Shown here: positions 50,111 to 60,900 of the stretch, in pieces
Position numbering within the stretch: the first letter of the stretch is position 1
Layout of the letters: each line of letters starts with the position of its first letter
Origin: G965207045 sp965207045
GTDB lineage: Bacteria > Pseudomonadota > Alphaproteobacteria > Rickettsiales > Anaplasmataceae
DNA length: 64,000 bases
Assembly: GCA_965207045.1 (NCBI GenBank)
Contig: OZ242261.1
Location: 744,001-808,000, forward strand
Direction of reading: 5' to 3'
Notes under the pieces: generated by a model
Told to the model about the DNA's origin: nothing
Database searches by the model: none
What the model saw: the letters and a program-made list of their open reading frames with translations, nothing else
Translations under genes and position numbers: made by a program

Positions 50111-51115
50111 TTAAAATTTGTTTGTAGAATATTCAAAATTAAATACTTTGTCAGAAAACACATTTTTCCGTATGTGATGACACGCCGCTGCAACCTCAGC
50201 AAAGCCAGTAACAATTAACTTTAATTTTCCTGGATAATCTGCTATATCACCAACAGCATAAATTCCTTCTTGATTACTGCAAAAATTCTCATTATTCACA
50301 ATTATTTTCTTATTTTCAATCACGAAACCCCAATCTAATATTGGTCCTAAACTTGATTTTAGTCCAAAAAAAATAAGTAAATCATCTATTTGTAACTCTT
50401 TCAACTGATCACCAGATAATGTTTTTAGTATCACCTTTTGTAAAATTTCACCTTCACCAGACAAAGAGAATAATTGGTAAGGTATCAACATTTCAATCAA
50501 ACCTTTACGTGCCAAATCGTACAAAATTTTTTCGCTTCTAGGATGACAACGAAACTTATTCCTTCTATGAACAACATAAACCTTTTTTGCAATATCAGCT
50601 AAAACAATAGCCCAATCAACAGCTGAATCACCACCACCAGCTATTAGTATATTTTTCCCAGAAAAAATATCTTTATTGTCAATGATATAATGGACATGTT
50701 TTTTTTCAAACTGCTCTATATTTTCTACCATAGGTTTATTATGCTCAAATACACCACACCCACCAGCAATAATAACGGCATAACACTCAATTTCTTCACC
50801 ATTATCAAGTGCTACAATAAACTTCTTATTCTTCAACTTTTTTATACAACTAGCTAATCGCCCACAATGATACCGAGGTTTAAAAGGAGCAGCTTGCATC
50901 TTCAGTTTATTAACCAATTCTTCCCCACTAATCACTGGATAACCTGGTATATCATATATGGGCTTTTCTGGATAAAGATATCTACACTGACCACCAACTA
51001 AACTTTGCATCTCAATAATGTGGCAGGACATATCAAGCATACCAGTTTCAAATGCAGCAAAAATACCAATCGGTCCACCACCAATTATTACAGTATCAGT
51101 ATTATGCTTCATCAA
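50111..51115 (-). CDS. Thioredoxin-reductase-like ferredoxin--NADP+ reductase
   Basis: A flavoprotein of 334 residues (M2 equally likely as start). FAD-binding GGGPIGIFAAFETGM lies at the N-terminus with GGQCRYLYPEKPIYDIPGYP after it. The NADP-binding fold has IAGGGDSAVDWAIVLADIA and VVHRRNKFRCHPRSE. The C-terminal FAD motif is YAVGDIADYPGKLKLIVTGF. The CxxC redox pair of true thioredoxin reductases is absent, which marks it as the TrxR-like ferredoxin-NADP reductase class. It could reduce the ferredoxin encoded in the isc operon; partner inferred. Confidence 0.88.
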   Translation of the reverse strand: MMKHNTDTVIIGGGPIGIFAAFETGMLDMSCHIIEMQSLVGGQCRYLYPEKPIYDIPGYPVISGEELVNKLKMQAAPFKPRYHCGRLASCIKKLKNKKFIVALDNGEEIECYAVIIAGGCGVFEHNKPMVENIEQFEKKHVHYIIDNKDIFSGKNILIAGGGDSAVDWAIVLADIAKKVYVVHRRNKFRCHPRSEKILYDLARKGLIEMLIPYQLFSLSGEGEILQKVILKTLSGDQLKELQIDDLLIFFGLKSSLGPILDWGFVIENKKIIVNNENFCSNQEGIYAVGDIADYPGKLKLIVTGFAEVAAACHHIRKNVFSDKVFNFEYSTNKF

Positions 51116-51244
51116 CTAAAACATGTTACTAAAGGAAAAGAAATTATAACATCTTTATAGAGAAGAATCAAAAAACCTCCATTACTAAAATTAGACCCTC
51201 TGCAATCACATCCAAAGAAATAGAATTATAAAAATCCAGAACTA

Positions 51245-52072
51245 TTAAAGATAGATTACTGTACCATCATCCATTATTTCAGCTACAGCATCTTTGAGAA
51301 CAGTAGGTGGCATAACAATATTATCACATTTATTTATCTTATGATACAAAAATAACACAGCCTCACTAGCAGCAGATTTAGCTGCAGCACATGAAGATTC
51401 TGTTGACAATAATACATGTTTAACAAGATTATTCACACTAGCTAATAATCCAAACCTCAAAGATATACAACTGTAGCTTGGATTAATGCTTACTACAACT
51501 GCCTCAGCATGATCATCGTCAGCACCGTATAAATTCCCTACTTTCAGACAACGCTTCAATCTATCATAGTGTTTCACAACTGCGTATACCTCTTCTTGTT
51601 CTTTCATCTCCAAGCCATTTTCCGATTTTTTTCCTAACATTTTTAATATAGAACACTGAAACCTTATTGCTTTATCATAGCAAGATAACGAATCACAATT
51701 AAAGCTCTGACTCCTTTTCGTACGAGTATTAGCATTTTTTTGTCTAGCCAAAAACTCACTTTTCTTACCTGGAATTTCATCAATTAGCTGCGTTAATTTA
51801 GAAAAAGAAATGCCGCCATATATAGACTCACTTCTTTCTATCTCAGCACCAACTAATTTTCTCTCTCTACTATACTTTTGTGCCATAGCAAGAGGCTTTT
51901 CCAGATTTTTATCAAGGGGTATAGGTTGAGTAGAATTACCACCATCAAAAAATGCCTTCAAACTATCTGCACCAGGAAAAAATAACCCAAATACAATACT
52001 TTTTACAGCAATACCGACTCTTAATTTGGTCAAAGACTTCAACACTCTTACTGAAAAATCTATAATAATCAT
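51245..52072 (-). CDS. Unrecognised protein
   Basis: The frame is open to 52,231, but ATG 52,072 has the only good ribosome-binding sequence (GGGTGA, 5 nt upstream), giving 275 residues starting MIIIDFSVRVLKSLTKLRVG. The N-terminus is mildly hydrophobic and basic; the remainder is soluble, with a Ser/Ala-rich helix near the C-terminus (ESSCAAAKSAASEAVLFLYH). No known domain is evident. It is single, between two housekeeping genes, and transcribed divergently from mreB. Confidence 0.6.
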   Translation of the reverse strand: MIIIDFSVRVLKSLTKLRVGIAVKSIVFGLFFPGADSLKAFFDGGNSTQPIPLDKNLEKPLAMAQKYSRERKLVGAEIERSESIYGGISFSKLTQLIDEIPGKKSEFLARQKNANTRTKRSQSFNCDSLSCYDKAIRFQCSILKMLGKKSENGLEMKEQEEVYAVVKHYDRLKRCLKVGNLYGADDDHAEAVVVSINPSYSCISLRFGLLASVNNLVKHVLLSTESSCAAAKSAASEAVLFLYHKINKCDNIVMPPTVLKDAVAEIMDDGTVIYL

Positions 52073-52364
52073 ATAATCACCCAATTTTAACCTAAACCAA
52101 AACTTATGCATAAAAAGGAATGAGTCAATACCTAATTCCAAATTAATAATTACAATACACATAAAAAAATCAGATACACAAAAAAAAGCTAATATGTTAT
52201 TTGATTTGCTTACCAAGCAAAACTGACTCATTCATGAATTGTCAAATTGGCATTAACTTTAGTCTAATCCACTATTAGGACAAAACTAAACTCTATAGCT
52301 TAAAATACTCTAGTTATATTTTAATTACTCCCATAAAAAACTATTAATAAAAGTTAGCAAAAGC

Positions 52365-52393
52365 TTTACACTGGATATCTTCTCCCTTATACT
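52365..52393 (+). promoter_or_regulatory. Probable mreB promoter
   Basis: TTTACA (52,365-52,370) and TATACT (52,388-52,393) with a 17-bp spacer. Transcription would begin at about 52,400, almost on the ATG at 52,404, so the mRNA would be leaderless if that ATG is used. An in-frame ATG at 52,461 is the alternative start. Confidence 0.6.
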
Positions 52394-52403
52394 ACCCCCC
52401 AGT

Positions 52404-53483
52404 ATGCTTGCTTCTTTCTTATCAAAGTACATAAAGAAAGTTAACAACTTTTTTTTGTTAATGGGTTTCAGCTCTCATGACATGTCTATGGACTTGGGAA
52501 CTGCTAATACTTTGGTTTACGTTAAAGGAAAAGAAGTAGTCTTAAATGAGCCTTCTGTTGTAGTTTTAATCAAAAAAAAATCAGGTTATGAGCCATACGC
52601 ATTTGGAAATGAAGCAAAACCTATGTTAGGTAAAACTCCAGATGAAATGAAAGCTATAAAACCTTTGGCTAATGGTGTTATAGCTAATTTCAAGGCAGCT
52701 GGGGAGATGATAAAATATTTCATAAATTCTGTTAATAACAAATATGCACTGACAAAACCGCTTATAATAGTTTGTGTACCTTCAGGTTCAACACCCGTAG
52801 AAAGGAGAGCTATTCAAGAAGCAGCAGAGAGTGCAGGAGCAAGAAAAGTTTTCTTGATAGAAGAACCAATGGCAGCTGCAATTGGTGCGGATCTACCTGT
52901 AACAGAGCCCATAGGCTCTATGATAGTAGATATTGGCGGTGGAACAACTGAGGTAGCAATAATTTCCCTTGGCGGTATTGTTTATTCAGAGTCTGTTAGA
53001 GTCGGAGGAAACGCTATGGATTTAGCAATAATTTCTTATGTAAGGCAACACCACAATTTATTAATAGGAGAAACAACAGCAGAAAAAATTAAAAAAACTA
53101 TTGGTTCGGCTAAAAATATAAAAGAACCTAAAGAATTAATGAGCATAAAAGGTAGGGATGTTGTAAATGGAATACCGAAAGAAGTTATACTTACAAAAGA
53201 AGAAATTTCAGTTAGCTTACAAGAATGCGTCAACCAAATTACATCTGCCATAAGAACAGCTTTAGAGAGCACCCCCCCTGAATTATCATCGGATATAGCA
53301 GAACTTGGAATAACACTTTCTGGTGGCGGCTCATTACTTAATAACCTTTCTTCAGTTATAAAAGATTCAACAGGTCTACCAATTAAGTTAGCTAAAAATC
53401 CGCTATATTGTGTTGTCTTGGGAACAGGAAAGGTATTGGAAAACATGCCTAAACTAAGACATGTTCTCTTTACTCAAGACTAA
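52404..53483 (+). CDS. mreB: Rod-shape-determining actin-like protein MreB
   Basis: Cytoskeletal ATPase that guides lateral wall synthesis. Phosphate loops are SMDLGTANTLVYVKG (near residue 28) and IVDIGGGTTEVAII, with the adenosine motif LSGGGSLLNNLSSVI near the C-terminus. EPMAAAIGADLPV and VCVPSGSTPVERRAI are typical. At 359 residues it has about 15-20 more N-terminal residues than usual if ATG 52,404 is used; starting at 52,461 gives 340. With mraY and murD it shows that wall synthesis is retained. mreC is not found downstream. Confidence 0.95.
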   Translation: MLASFLSKYIKKVNNFFLLMGFSSHDMSMDLGTANTLVYVKGKEVVLNEPSVVVLIKKKSGYEPYAFGNEAKPMLGKTPDEMKAIKPLANGVIANFKAAGEMIKYFINSVNNKYALTKPLIIVCVPSGSTPVERRAIQEAAESAGARKVFLIEEPMAAAIGADLPVTEPIGSMIVDIGGGTTEVAIISLGGIVYSESVRVGGNAMDLAIISYVRQHHNLLIGETTAEKIKKTIGSAKNIKEPKELMSIKGRDVVNGIPKEVILTKEEISVSLQECVNQITSAIRTALESTPPELSSDIAELGITLSGGGSLLNNLSSVIKDSTGLPIKLAKNPLYCVVLGTGKVLENMPKLRHVLFTQD

Positions 53484-54189
53484 CAAAATGTTATCTATTA
53501 AGAGTGAGAATAATATTTTGTTTGCAATACATTAGAAATTAAAACGACGTTGAAGTGCATATAAGATGCCTTTATCATGCCTGATTGTCAATTTCAGAAG
53601 TATAAACATGAAGGGCATCAGCAATGTTAAAAACAGGACTTTTCTTGACCAAAGGTTATTTACAGTATTTGGAAAATACAAATGTGTAAAAAGTGTAGTA
53701 AGAAATAGTGAAGAAGTTACTAACTACTACAGGATAAAGCAGAACCCAGAATTATTGCAATCATCCTACTTTTGAAACACACCCTACATACTTTTAGCTT
53801 GCAGTTTATAAAAAAACATAGTTGCAACACAAATACTAAAATAAAGGAACAGATTTTAATATTTACAGCTCAGAATCATACAAACCTTTACACATAGCAG
53901 GTTATTTTCACAAAAAGAAAATTATAGAGTTACTGGCTAAACAATGAAACAAAAAATACCTGAAGAAATTCGAAGTGCAGGCAGTATTAACGCATTTAGG
54001 AAGATTTAGAAAAAACTCACATACTTCGCTACCACAGCAATTTTAACAGTATTGTGTGATAACATTGTTATGGTAGGAATGATAGGAAGATAAAATCAAC
54101 ATCAACACTTTTATTATTAGGATCAATGGCAGTGTTCCCACTCTACCAATTGCGCAATATAAATAATGAGTAAGAAGCATATCAATCAA
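53484..54189. other. Gap downstream of mreB with decayed ORFs
   Basis: Plus-strand remnants only. An ORF at 53,608-53,775 reads like a protein end (KGISNVKNRTFLDQRLFTVF). A fragment at 53,944-54,094 starts MKQKIPEEIRSAGSINAF and, after a frameshift and stop, continues in a membrane-like stretch (YFATTAILTVLCDNIVMVG). At about 54,130-54,165 the minus strand has a short D-arm-like tRNA fragment (GCGCAATTGGTAGAG) without the rest of a tRNA. Confidence 0.4.
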
Positions 54190-54568
54190 TTAGATTTATA
54201 TTAAATATAGAAAATTAAGTTGAAGACAGAACTATCATCTCCGTCAGTATCAACAGAGAAAAGTTATGGAAGTGGAGAGTGATTGTCATTGATCCGAATA
54301 GAGAAATATAGCGACACAAATTTATGTCAAACATAGAAAATAAGTTGAAGACAGAACTATCATCTCCGTCAGTATCAACAGAGAAAAGTTATGGAAGTGG
54401 AGAGTGATTGTCATTGATCCGAATAGAGAAATATAGCGACACAAATTTATGTCAAACATAGAAAATAAGTTGAAGACAGAACTATCATCTCCGTCAGTAT
54501 CAACAGAGAAAAGTTATGGAAGTGGAGAGTGATTGTCATTGGTAGCATAGAGGAATATAGTGACACAT
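54190..54568 (+). repeat. 125-bp tandem repeat, three copies
   Basis: Three head-to-tail copies with a period of exactly 125 bp (TGAAGACAGAACT at 54,221, 54,346 and 54,471). Copies 2 and 3 are nearly identical; copy 1 differs at its left end (one inserted T and changes around the ATG) and copy 3 drifts at its right end. Copies 2 and 3 each contain an identical 27-codon ORF (54,324-54,407 and 54,449-54,532; begins MSNIENKLKTEL, ends GSGE then TGA). Because 125 is not a multiple of three, the array cannot be one long in-frame protein repeat. It lies between mreB and the 3' end of pyrG. Confidence 0.92.
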
Positions 54569-54690
54569 AATAAAATCGAAATACTTCAGTTTGTATATTG
54601 CGTGTCTATACGACAGAATGCTGCTAATTGATAGCAATTTTCTTAGCCCACCTAAACACGTTTCCCTTATTAAATAACTTCAGTCTTTGA

Positions 54691-56361
54691 TCATGATATA
54701 CAATCGATATTGTTTTTACTGCTCACACTTTGCTCACATGCAGCCCGCACAAAAGAAGAAAATAAAGGATGAGAAGATATTGGCCTGGATTTAAATTCAG
54801 GATGAAATTGTACTCCAATGAACCATGGATGACTAGAAATTTCTATAGCTTCCAACAATTTTTCTGCACTAACACAATGACCACTAAACACTAAACCAAA
54901 AGATTCCAATAATTCCTTATATCTAACATCAAACTCATATCTATGCCTATGACGCTCATTTATCAAAGAACTTCCATAAATTTGAAATATACGAGTTCCT
55001 GGTAAAAGCCTACATGGATAGGAACCCAACCTCATAGTACCACCTAAATTTTCTCTAGATCTACGCACTTCTAACTTATCCTCATCACGCCACTCCTCCA
55101 GCATTGATATTATGCGCTCAGCGTTATTACAATCAAACTCAGTAGAACAAGCTCCTTTAATATGTGCTACATTCCTAGCAAATTCAATTATAGCCAATTG
55201 CATACCATAACAAATGCCAAAGAAGGGAATTCCTTTTGTTCTAGCATAGTTGATTGCTATCATCATTCCCTCAACCCCTTCACAGCCAAATCCACCAGGA
55301 ACTATTATACCAGTAACACCTTTAATTTTGTTACCAATATTACTAGCATCAAGGCACCTAGCATCAATCAATTTAACCTCAACCTGCACCCTATTCTCAA
55401 CACTACTATGGTATATACTTTCAACTACGGATTTATAAGCATCATTTAGTTTTGTGTATTTACCAATTATTGCTACTACGACTTTTTCTCTAGAAAGATT
55501 TTTATCATGCAAAACTCTATTCCAAGATGATAGATCAGGATTTTTAACATTTTTTTCTAACTTAAAATGCTGAAGTAAATGCATATCTAAACGACTTTCA
55601 TTATAAGAAATTGGTACTTCATATATATTCCTAACATTTGGTGCTGGAATCACATTCTCCTCCCTTACATTGCAAAAAGCAGCTATTTTTTTGCAATCCG
55701 AATCAGGAATAGTCTCATTAGCCCTACATAATATTATATCAGGTTGTATACCGACAGAATTCAATACACGTACAGAATGTTGTGTGGGCTTAGTCTTCAA
55801 CTCACATGAGGTATCTATATAAGGCAGCCAAGTAAGATGAATAAAAGCGGTACGTTGGGAACCAAGCATATAACGAATTTGTCTTGCTGCTTCAAAAAAG
55901 GGCTGACCCTCTATATCACCTATAGTACCACCTATTTCACATATAACAATGTCAACATTTTCGATACTCCTTGTGACATAAGACTTTATTAAATCTGTTA
56001 CATGTGGAATAACCTGTACTGTTTTCCCAAGATAATCACCTTTTCTCTCTTTTTTCAATAAATCAGAATATATTCTACCAGCAGTAATACTATCGTTTTT
56101 CGTAGCATTAATCCCAGTAAACCTCTCATAATGCCCAAGATCCAAATCAGTTTCAGCACCATCATCAGTAACAAAAACTTCACCATGTTGAATCGGATTC
56201 ATTGTTCCAGGATCAACATTAAGGTATGGATCAAACTTACGGAGCTTGATTCTAAAGCCACTACTCTGCAAAAGCAAACCTAAACTTGCAGTTGTCACCC
56301 CCTTCCCTATTGAAGATAAAACTCCTCCAGTAATAAAAACAAATAATGTTTTGCTAAGCAT
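54691..56361 (-). CDS. pyrG: CTP synthase
   Basis: Makes CTP from UTP using glutamine and ATP. The start is ATG 56,361, where the family N-terminus begins (MLSKTLFVFITGGVLSSIGK); the frame is open upstream inside secG. The synthase domain shows RKFDPYLNVDPGTMNPIQHG and CEIGGTIGDIEGQPF. The glutaminase domain has VPGGFGCEGVEGM and the catalytic cysteine in PFFGICYGMQLAII, with FHPEFKSRP near the end. About 556 residues, slightly long, with a short extra C-terminal tail. It overlaps secG by 8 nt. Confidence 0.96.
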   Translation of the reverse strand: MLSKTLFVFITGGVLSSIGKGVTTASLGLLLQSSGFRIKLRKFDPYLNVDPGTMNPIQHGEVFVTDDGAETDLDLGHYERFTGINATKNDSITAGRIYSDLLKKERKGDYLGKTVQVIPHVTDLIKSYVTRSIENVDIVICEIGGTIGDIEGQPFFEAARQIRYMLGSQRTAFIHLTWLPYIDTSCELKTKPTQHSVRVLNSVGIQPDIILCRANETIPDSDCKKIAAFCNVREENVIPAPNVRNIYEVPISYNESRLDMHLLQHFKLEKNVKNPDLSSWNRVLHDKNLSREKVVVAIIGKYTKLNDAYKSVVESIYHSSVENRVQVEVKLIDARCLDASNIGNKIKGVTGIIVPGGFGCEGVEGMMIAINYARTKGIPFFGICYGMQLAIIEFARNVAHIKGACSTEFDCNNAERIISMLEEWRDEDKLEVRRSRENLGGTMRLGSYPCRLLPGTRIFQIYGSSLINERHRHRYEFDVRYKELLESFGLVFSGHCVSAEKLLEAIEISSHPWFIGVQFHPEFKSRPISSHPLFSSFVRAACEQSVSSKNNIDCIS

Positions 56362-56650
56362 CAGTAGGAACTTCTCCCTTTTGAATAGTCTGCTCAATCA
56401 TTGCCTTTTGTTGAGAACTATTCTTAGATTGAACAGCCATAATAATCAAATTATTTGCTATAAACAGTGCAGCTATTATGTACGTTAACTTCGACAGAAA
56501 ACTCATTTTATTAGCAGAAGCAGTTATCGAGTTACCACTTCCAACAGTATTACTCAAACCAGCTAAACTATCCACGCTAGGATTTTGCATTAACACAATC
56601 ATTACAAGTGCTACCACAAGGATAATCTGTATTAATAATAACGTAAACAT
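56354..56650 (-). CDS. secG: Protein translocase subunit SecG
   Basis: Small accessory subunit of the SecYEG channel. The 98-residue protein has two transmembrane helices (about residues 3-21 and 54-72) separated by the typical loop VLMQNPSVDSLAGLSNTVGS. Its 3' end overlaps the pyrG start, as is common in alphaproteobacteria where secG precedes pyrG. Confidence 0.9.
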   Translation of the reverse strand: MFTLLLIQIILVVALVMIVLMQNPSVDSLAGLSNTVGSGNSITASANKMSFLSKLTYIIAALFIANNLIIMAVQSKNSSQQKAMIEQTIQKGEVPTDA

Positions 56651-56717
56651 ACTTTCTTCATCTTTTGTACATAAACCTACAACAATTTCAACTTGTTATC
56701 AATAATATATTTATTTT

Positions 56718-57914
56718 ATGCGAATATTAATATGCGGCGCTGGCAAAATAGGAAGGCATTTCATAGAATGCTACATGAAACAAAATCATGAAATCATTGT
56801 AATAGATAAACAAAAACAAGCCATAGACAGAATTAACAATTTATTTGATGTTCAAACAATCACAGGTGATGCATTATTACCCCAAGTGCTCTCGAAAATA
56901 GACATGGAAAATATAGGAATAGTAGTAGCAGCAACACATGATGACAATACAAATTTGATAATATGCAAATTATCAAAAGTACTGTCACCTAACTCAAAAA
57001 ATATTGCCAGAATACATAATACTGATGATGAGTATAACGTTCTCTATGAAGAAATGTCAGTTGAATCAGTATTTTTCCCTGAAAGAGATATTGCTATCTC
57101 ACTTTACAATGCAATATATGAAGCCATACCTTTACCAGAATGCAATTTCCAAATAAATATAGAAGAGATTGATGAAGAAATACATAAAAAAAATCTTACA
57201 CCCTGGGTAATAATTGGAGATAGTGTTTTACCTTATTCTGATGAAAATTTAGCACAAGGCAAAAACATTCTTTTTATTAATAACAAAAATACCGAATACA
57301 CAAAAAATAATTATATCATAATTGGAGGCAATCTCACAGGATCTATTTTAGCAAGTAAATTATTATCAAACGGATGTAAAGTAACAATAATCGAACCTAA
57401 TGATAAAACGGCCGCTGAAGCATCATTCAAATTTCCAAATACAGAAATCATCCACGGCAGCCCATTTGAGCGCAGAATATTACTTGAAGCCAAATTAGAT
57501 GAAAAAAGCACTATTGTCACCACTACCGAAAATGACCAAATCAACTTAATCACCCTACTCTTAGCAAAAAGCATGAAATGTGAGAATACTTTTGGCATAA
57601 TCAACTCCCACAACTCGTATGTAGACATAGCAAATTCTGTAAATATCCGCAATGTAAGAAATATTATTTCAGCATTTTCAACTCCATCAACAATGTTTTC
57701 AGGAATAAGTAATATAACAAAATTATACCATTCTCAATTATTTAGCATTTATTTAGTTAAAATAGTGTCAGAAAAATCAATAACATTAATTGAATCAAAA
57801 AACTGGAGTCAACTATTGATTATCAGAAAAGGCAAGATTATCCTTTCACAAGACACAGAATTATTAATCAATGATAATGTAGTAGTAACAACTCAAGACT
57901 GTATAAACTCTTAG
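56718..57914 (+). CDS. trkA: Trk potassium uptake regulatory subunit TrkA
   Basis: Peripheral NAD-binding regulator of the TrkH potassium channel. The 398-residue protein has two RCK halves. The first begins MRILICGAGKIGRHFIECYM with the NAD fold and IVIDKQKQAIDRI and GDALLPQVL. The second begins IIGGNLTGSILASKLLSNG with TIIEPNDKTAAEA and IIHGSPFERRILLEAKL. It is somewhat shorter than the usual ~450 residues, mainly between and after the domains. It is divergent from secG, with about 65 bp between. The trkH gene is not in the window. Confidence 0.9.
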   Translation: MRILICGAGKIGRHFIECYMKQNHEIIVIDKQKQAIDRINNLFDVQTITGDALLPQVLSKIDMENIGIVVAATHDDNTNLIICKLSKVLSPNSKNIARIHNTDDEYNVLYEEMSVESVFFPERDIAISLYNAIYEAIPLPECNFQINIEEIDEEIHKKNLTPWVIIGDSVLPYSDENLAQGKNILFINNKNTEYTKNNYIIIGGNLTGSILASKLLSNGCKVTIIEPNDKTAAEASFKFPNTEIIHGSPFERRILLEAKLDEKSTIVTTTENDQINLITLLLAKSMKCENTFGIINSHNSYVDIANSVNIRNVRNIISAFSTPSTMFSGISNITKLYHSQLFSIYLVKIVSEKSITLIESKNWSQLLIIRKGKIILSQDTELLINDNVVVTTQDCINS

Positions 57915-57990
57915 CTAAAAAAATTCTGTACAAGACTTTGTTAATTTTTTGTGTTACAATTAGCATATTTATTGATGTTATATATTAAAT

Positions 57991-60900
57991 ATGCAGAACA
58001 ACAATATACTAAATAATTTTTTACAAGCAGCCAGAACTGGGAATGTAGATAATGTTGCAAGAATTGTAGATACAGTCAATGCAGATCAAAACAAAGGCAA
58101 CAAAAATTTAACCTACTTACAAATAGGATCCCAAAAAAAACTGGGAATGGGAATATTCCAATGCATACTAACACAAGGAAAAGAAATAACAGACAAAATA
58201 GCAACAATAAAGAATAAGGAAAAACCTTTATTCAAAGACGACAATGATCTTTTAGAGACTCTGGAAAAACAACAACAAAACAATCTGAAGATATTAAATA
58301 TAACGCTAAAACTTAAAAACTCTGATACTCTTCTTAATCAGGATGATATCAGCAGAACATCACCTATTCACCTTGCAATTGAAATCGATGCATCAAATAA
58401 AGAAAAGAAAACCCCATATCTTGATTTATTATTAGAGAATAGAGCTAATCTCACACAAAAAACTTCAAAGGATACAATAAATCATAATATATGGCACACA
58501 TTATGTTTATCTAATGAAGAAAATGCAGAAAAATGTTTTGATAGACTAATAGAGGAAACACAAGTTAAACATCCGAGCAATGATAAGTTAAAACAGCACA
58601 AATCAATCCTCTACCAAATGAGAGAAGTTGATACAAAAGGTAACAATGCTTTTCACATTGCGGCTCAAAATAAAAATACAAAACATTTGCAGTATATGCA
58701 AAAACTTGTGGAAATCGAGGTAAAAACAAAAAACAAAGAAGAACTTAAAAATTTACTAGCAGAAAGCTTAGTTAGCGCTACGAATTTAGAGAATGCATCT
58801 CCACTTACACTAGCAATAAAAAATGGAAATCAAGAAACACTGAAATTAATACTGCAAAATAAGGAAGCACAGCAAATAATACAGGAAAATACAACAAAAC
58901 AGCAAGAAGTTATCGATGAATGCATACTTTCTGAAAACTTCGGGGCACTCACACTAGTATCACAATCAATAGTAATGTCTAATATAAAAACAACAGACGT
59001 TTATATAGATGAGCAAATAGAACAGTCAAAAAATCAAATTCAAGAATATGAAGATGAGATTGTAAAGCTTAGAAAAGATTTGCAAAATACTCAAGAAGAA
59101 TTAAACCAATTTGGTGATATAAATACCACCTCTTTTATCAGCAAGGAAGAACCTAAAAAGTTAATATTGCAAGGAAGATTTAAAAACATAGAAGATAAAC
59201 TATTAATAAAAACACAGTTACTTGAAGATAAAAAAAAATCATTACAAGAATGCCAAGAAGCCCAGTCTTTACTCAAGATGGAAATTGAAGAACAAAAAAA
59301 TAAAGCACTAGAAACATTTTATAATAAACATTTACAAGATGGAAGAGAAAATGAGGATATAATCGAACAACTAGCCAACCATAAAACAACCAAAATTTTA
59401 AACGATTTGCTTAGACTGCACCCAGATCAGTCTGATAGATTAAGAAATAAAATAGCAGAAGCTGCAGCAAGGATATCTCAACCTTACATGTTTGGAGAAA
59501 TGGTAGAAGGTCTAGAAGAACAAATTAATCAAGATGTTAAAGCCGCTGCTTTAAGAAGTGGCAATCACAAGATTCTGGAAAAAATCAAGGATAAATACGG
59601 AAGACTGGAAATTATTACTAAAGAAGGTAACAATGAATTACATCTAATTGCTCAGTCAGGTAATACTGATGGACTACAGATATTAGGAGAATATAACCCC
59701 GAAAAGATAACTGAAAAAAATAAAAAAGGATACACTCCCATTGAAGTATCAATAAGAAGCAATCCAAATGACCTAAAAATGTTAAATGAAATGCTAGAAG
59801 CAAAAAAAGCTTGGGATACTTCAGATAATGAAGATGCTGTAAAAATCGCGCTAAAGGAGTCTGCATTAACTGGAAATATAAAAGCTCTGCAGTTACTGAC
59901 AGAAAAACATGGAGCCAGCATCTACCAAATGTTCGGTACAGAATCATTAATTGAAATAGCTGCAAACGGTGAAAATCCTAAAAAAGTGGTTCAATACATA
60001 ATTGCAAAACATAAAGAATTAAAAGCAACTGAACAAGACAAAAATCATAGCAACACACAAGAAATGGAAAAAGCAATCAGAAGATTGATCCTAGAATCTC
60101 CACCTCATAACGGAGATGAAGAATTAGATCAAATTTTGCTAACAGAAATAAACCAAGAAGATATAGATAATTGCATCAATCAAGGTATTCATCCCCTAAA
60201 CAGAGCTATAGCAAACAATCGTTTATATTTAGCACAACAATTGGACGCAATTTCTCCTGAATTAAAAGATAGAACCGTACAAAACCCTAAAAGCCATATT
60301 GATTTGCAAAAGACAACTTTAACTGCACGAAATTCAAAAAATCCAAAATTCATATCCCTTTTTAGTGGCAAGAAATATCTGGAAGCAGCAACTTTAGCAG
60401 ACCTTCCTGAAAAAGAAGAAAAGTCTGGACAAACAACACACAAACAAAAAACGGAGGAGCAAAAAGAAAATAAAAAAAGTAAACATGATTTTATTGCGCT
60501 CAAAGATCAGGATATAGATACAGCGGGACAGTTAACAGGTTATATTAATGCAATAATTGCAGATCCCTCTTCAAAACAGTTAAAAAAACAACTTGATGCC
60601 GATAAAGAAGATAGCAAGAAGTTATTAACAGGAAAATACACTATTAGTGGTCACTCATTGCCTACTTTTGTTGCTGCATATGGAACTGTAGAACAATGGA
60701 AAGAAGTAAATAAACAATGGAAAAAAATAGGATCAACTAAAACACCAGAAGATCACATGTGTAACCTAAAGGGATCTGAACTTGGCACTCCATTAGAAGT
60801 GGCTATAAAAGCTGAAAATACTAATGTTACTTCGTATCTTATAGAAGAACTCAAGAAAGATAAAAAAACTCTACAGCAAGCAGCAAAAACAGCATTGGAA

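Noticed and set aside
54130..54165. Possible tRNA on the minus strand (GCGCAATTGGTAGAG)
   Set aside because: Only a D-arm-like segment; no acceptor stem, anticodon arm or T arm can be drawn around it. At best a tRNA scrap.
54324..54532. Tandem 27-codon ORFs as real genes
   Set aside because: Too short and without ribosome-binding sites or family match; recorded only as part of the repeat.
54190..54568. CRISPR array
   Set aside because: Units are 125 bp, contiguous and near identical with no unique spacers and no cas genes nearby.
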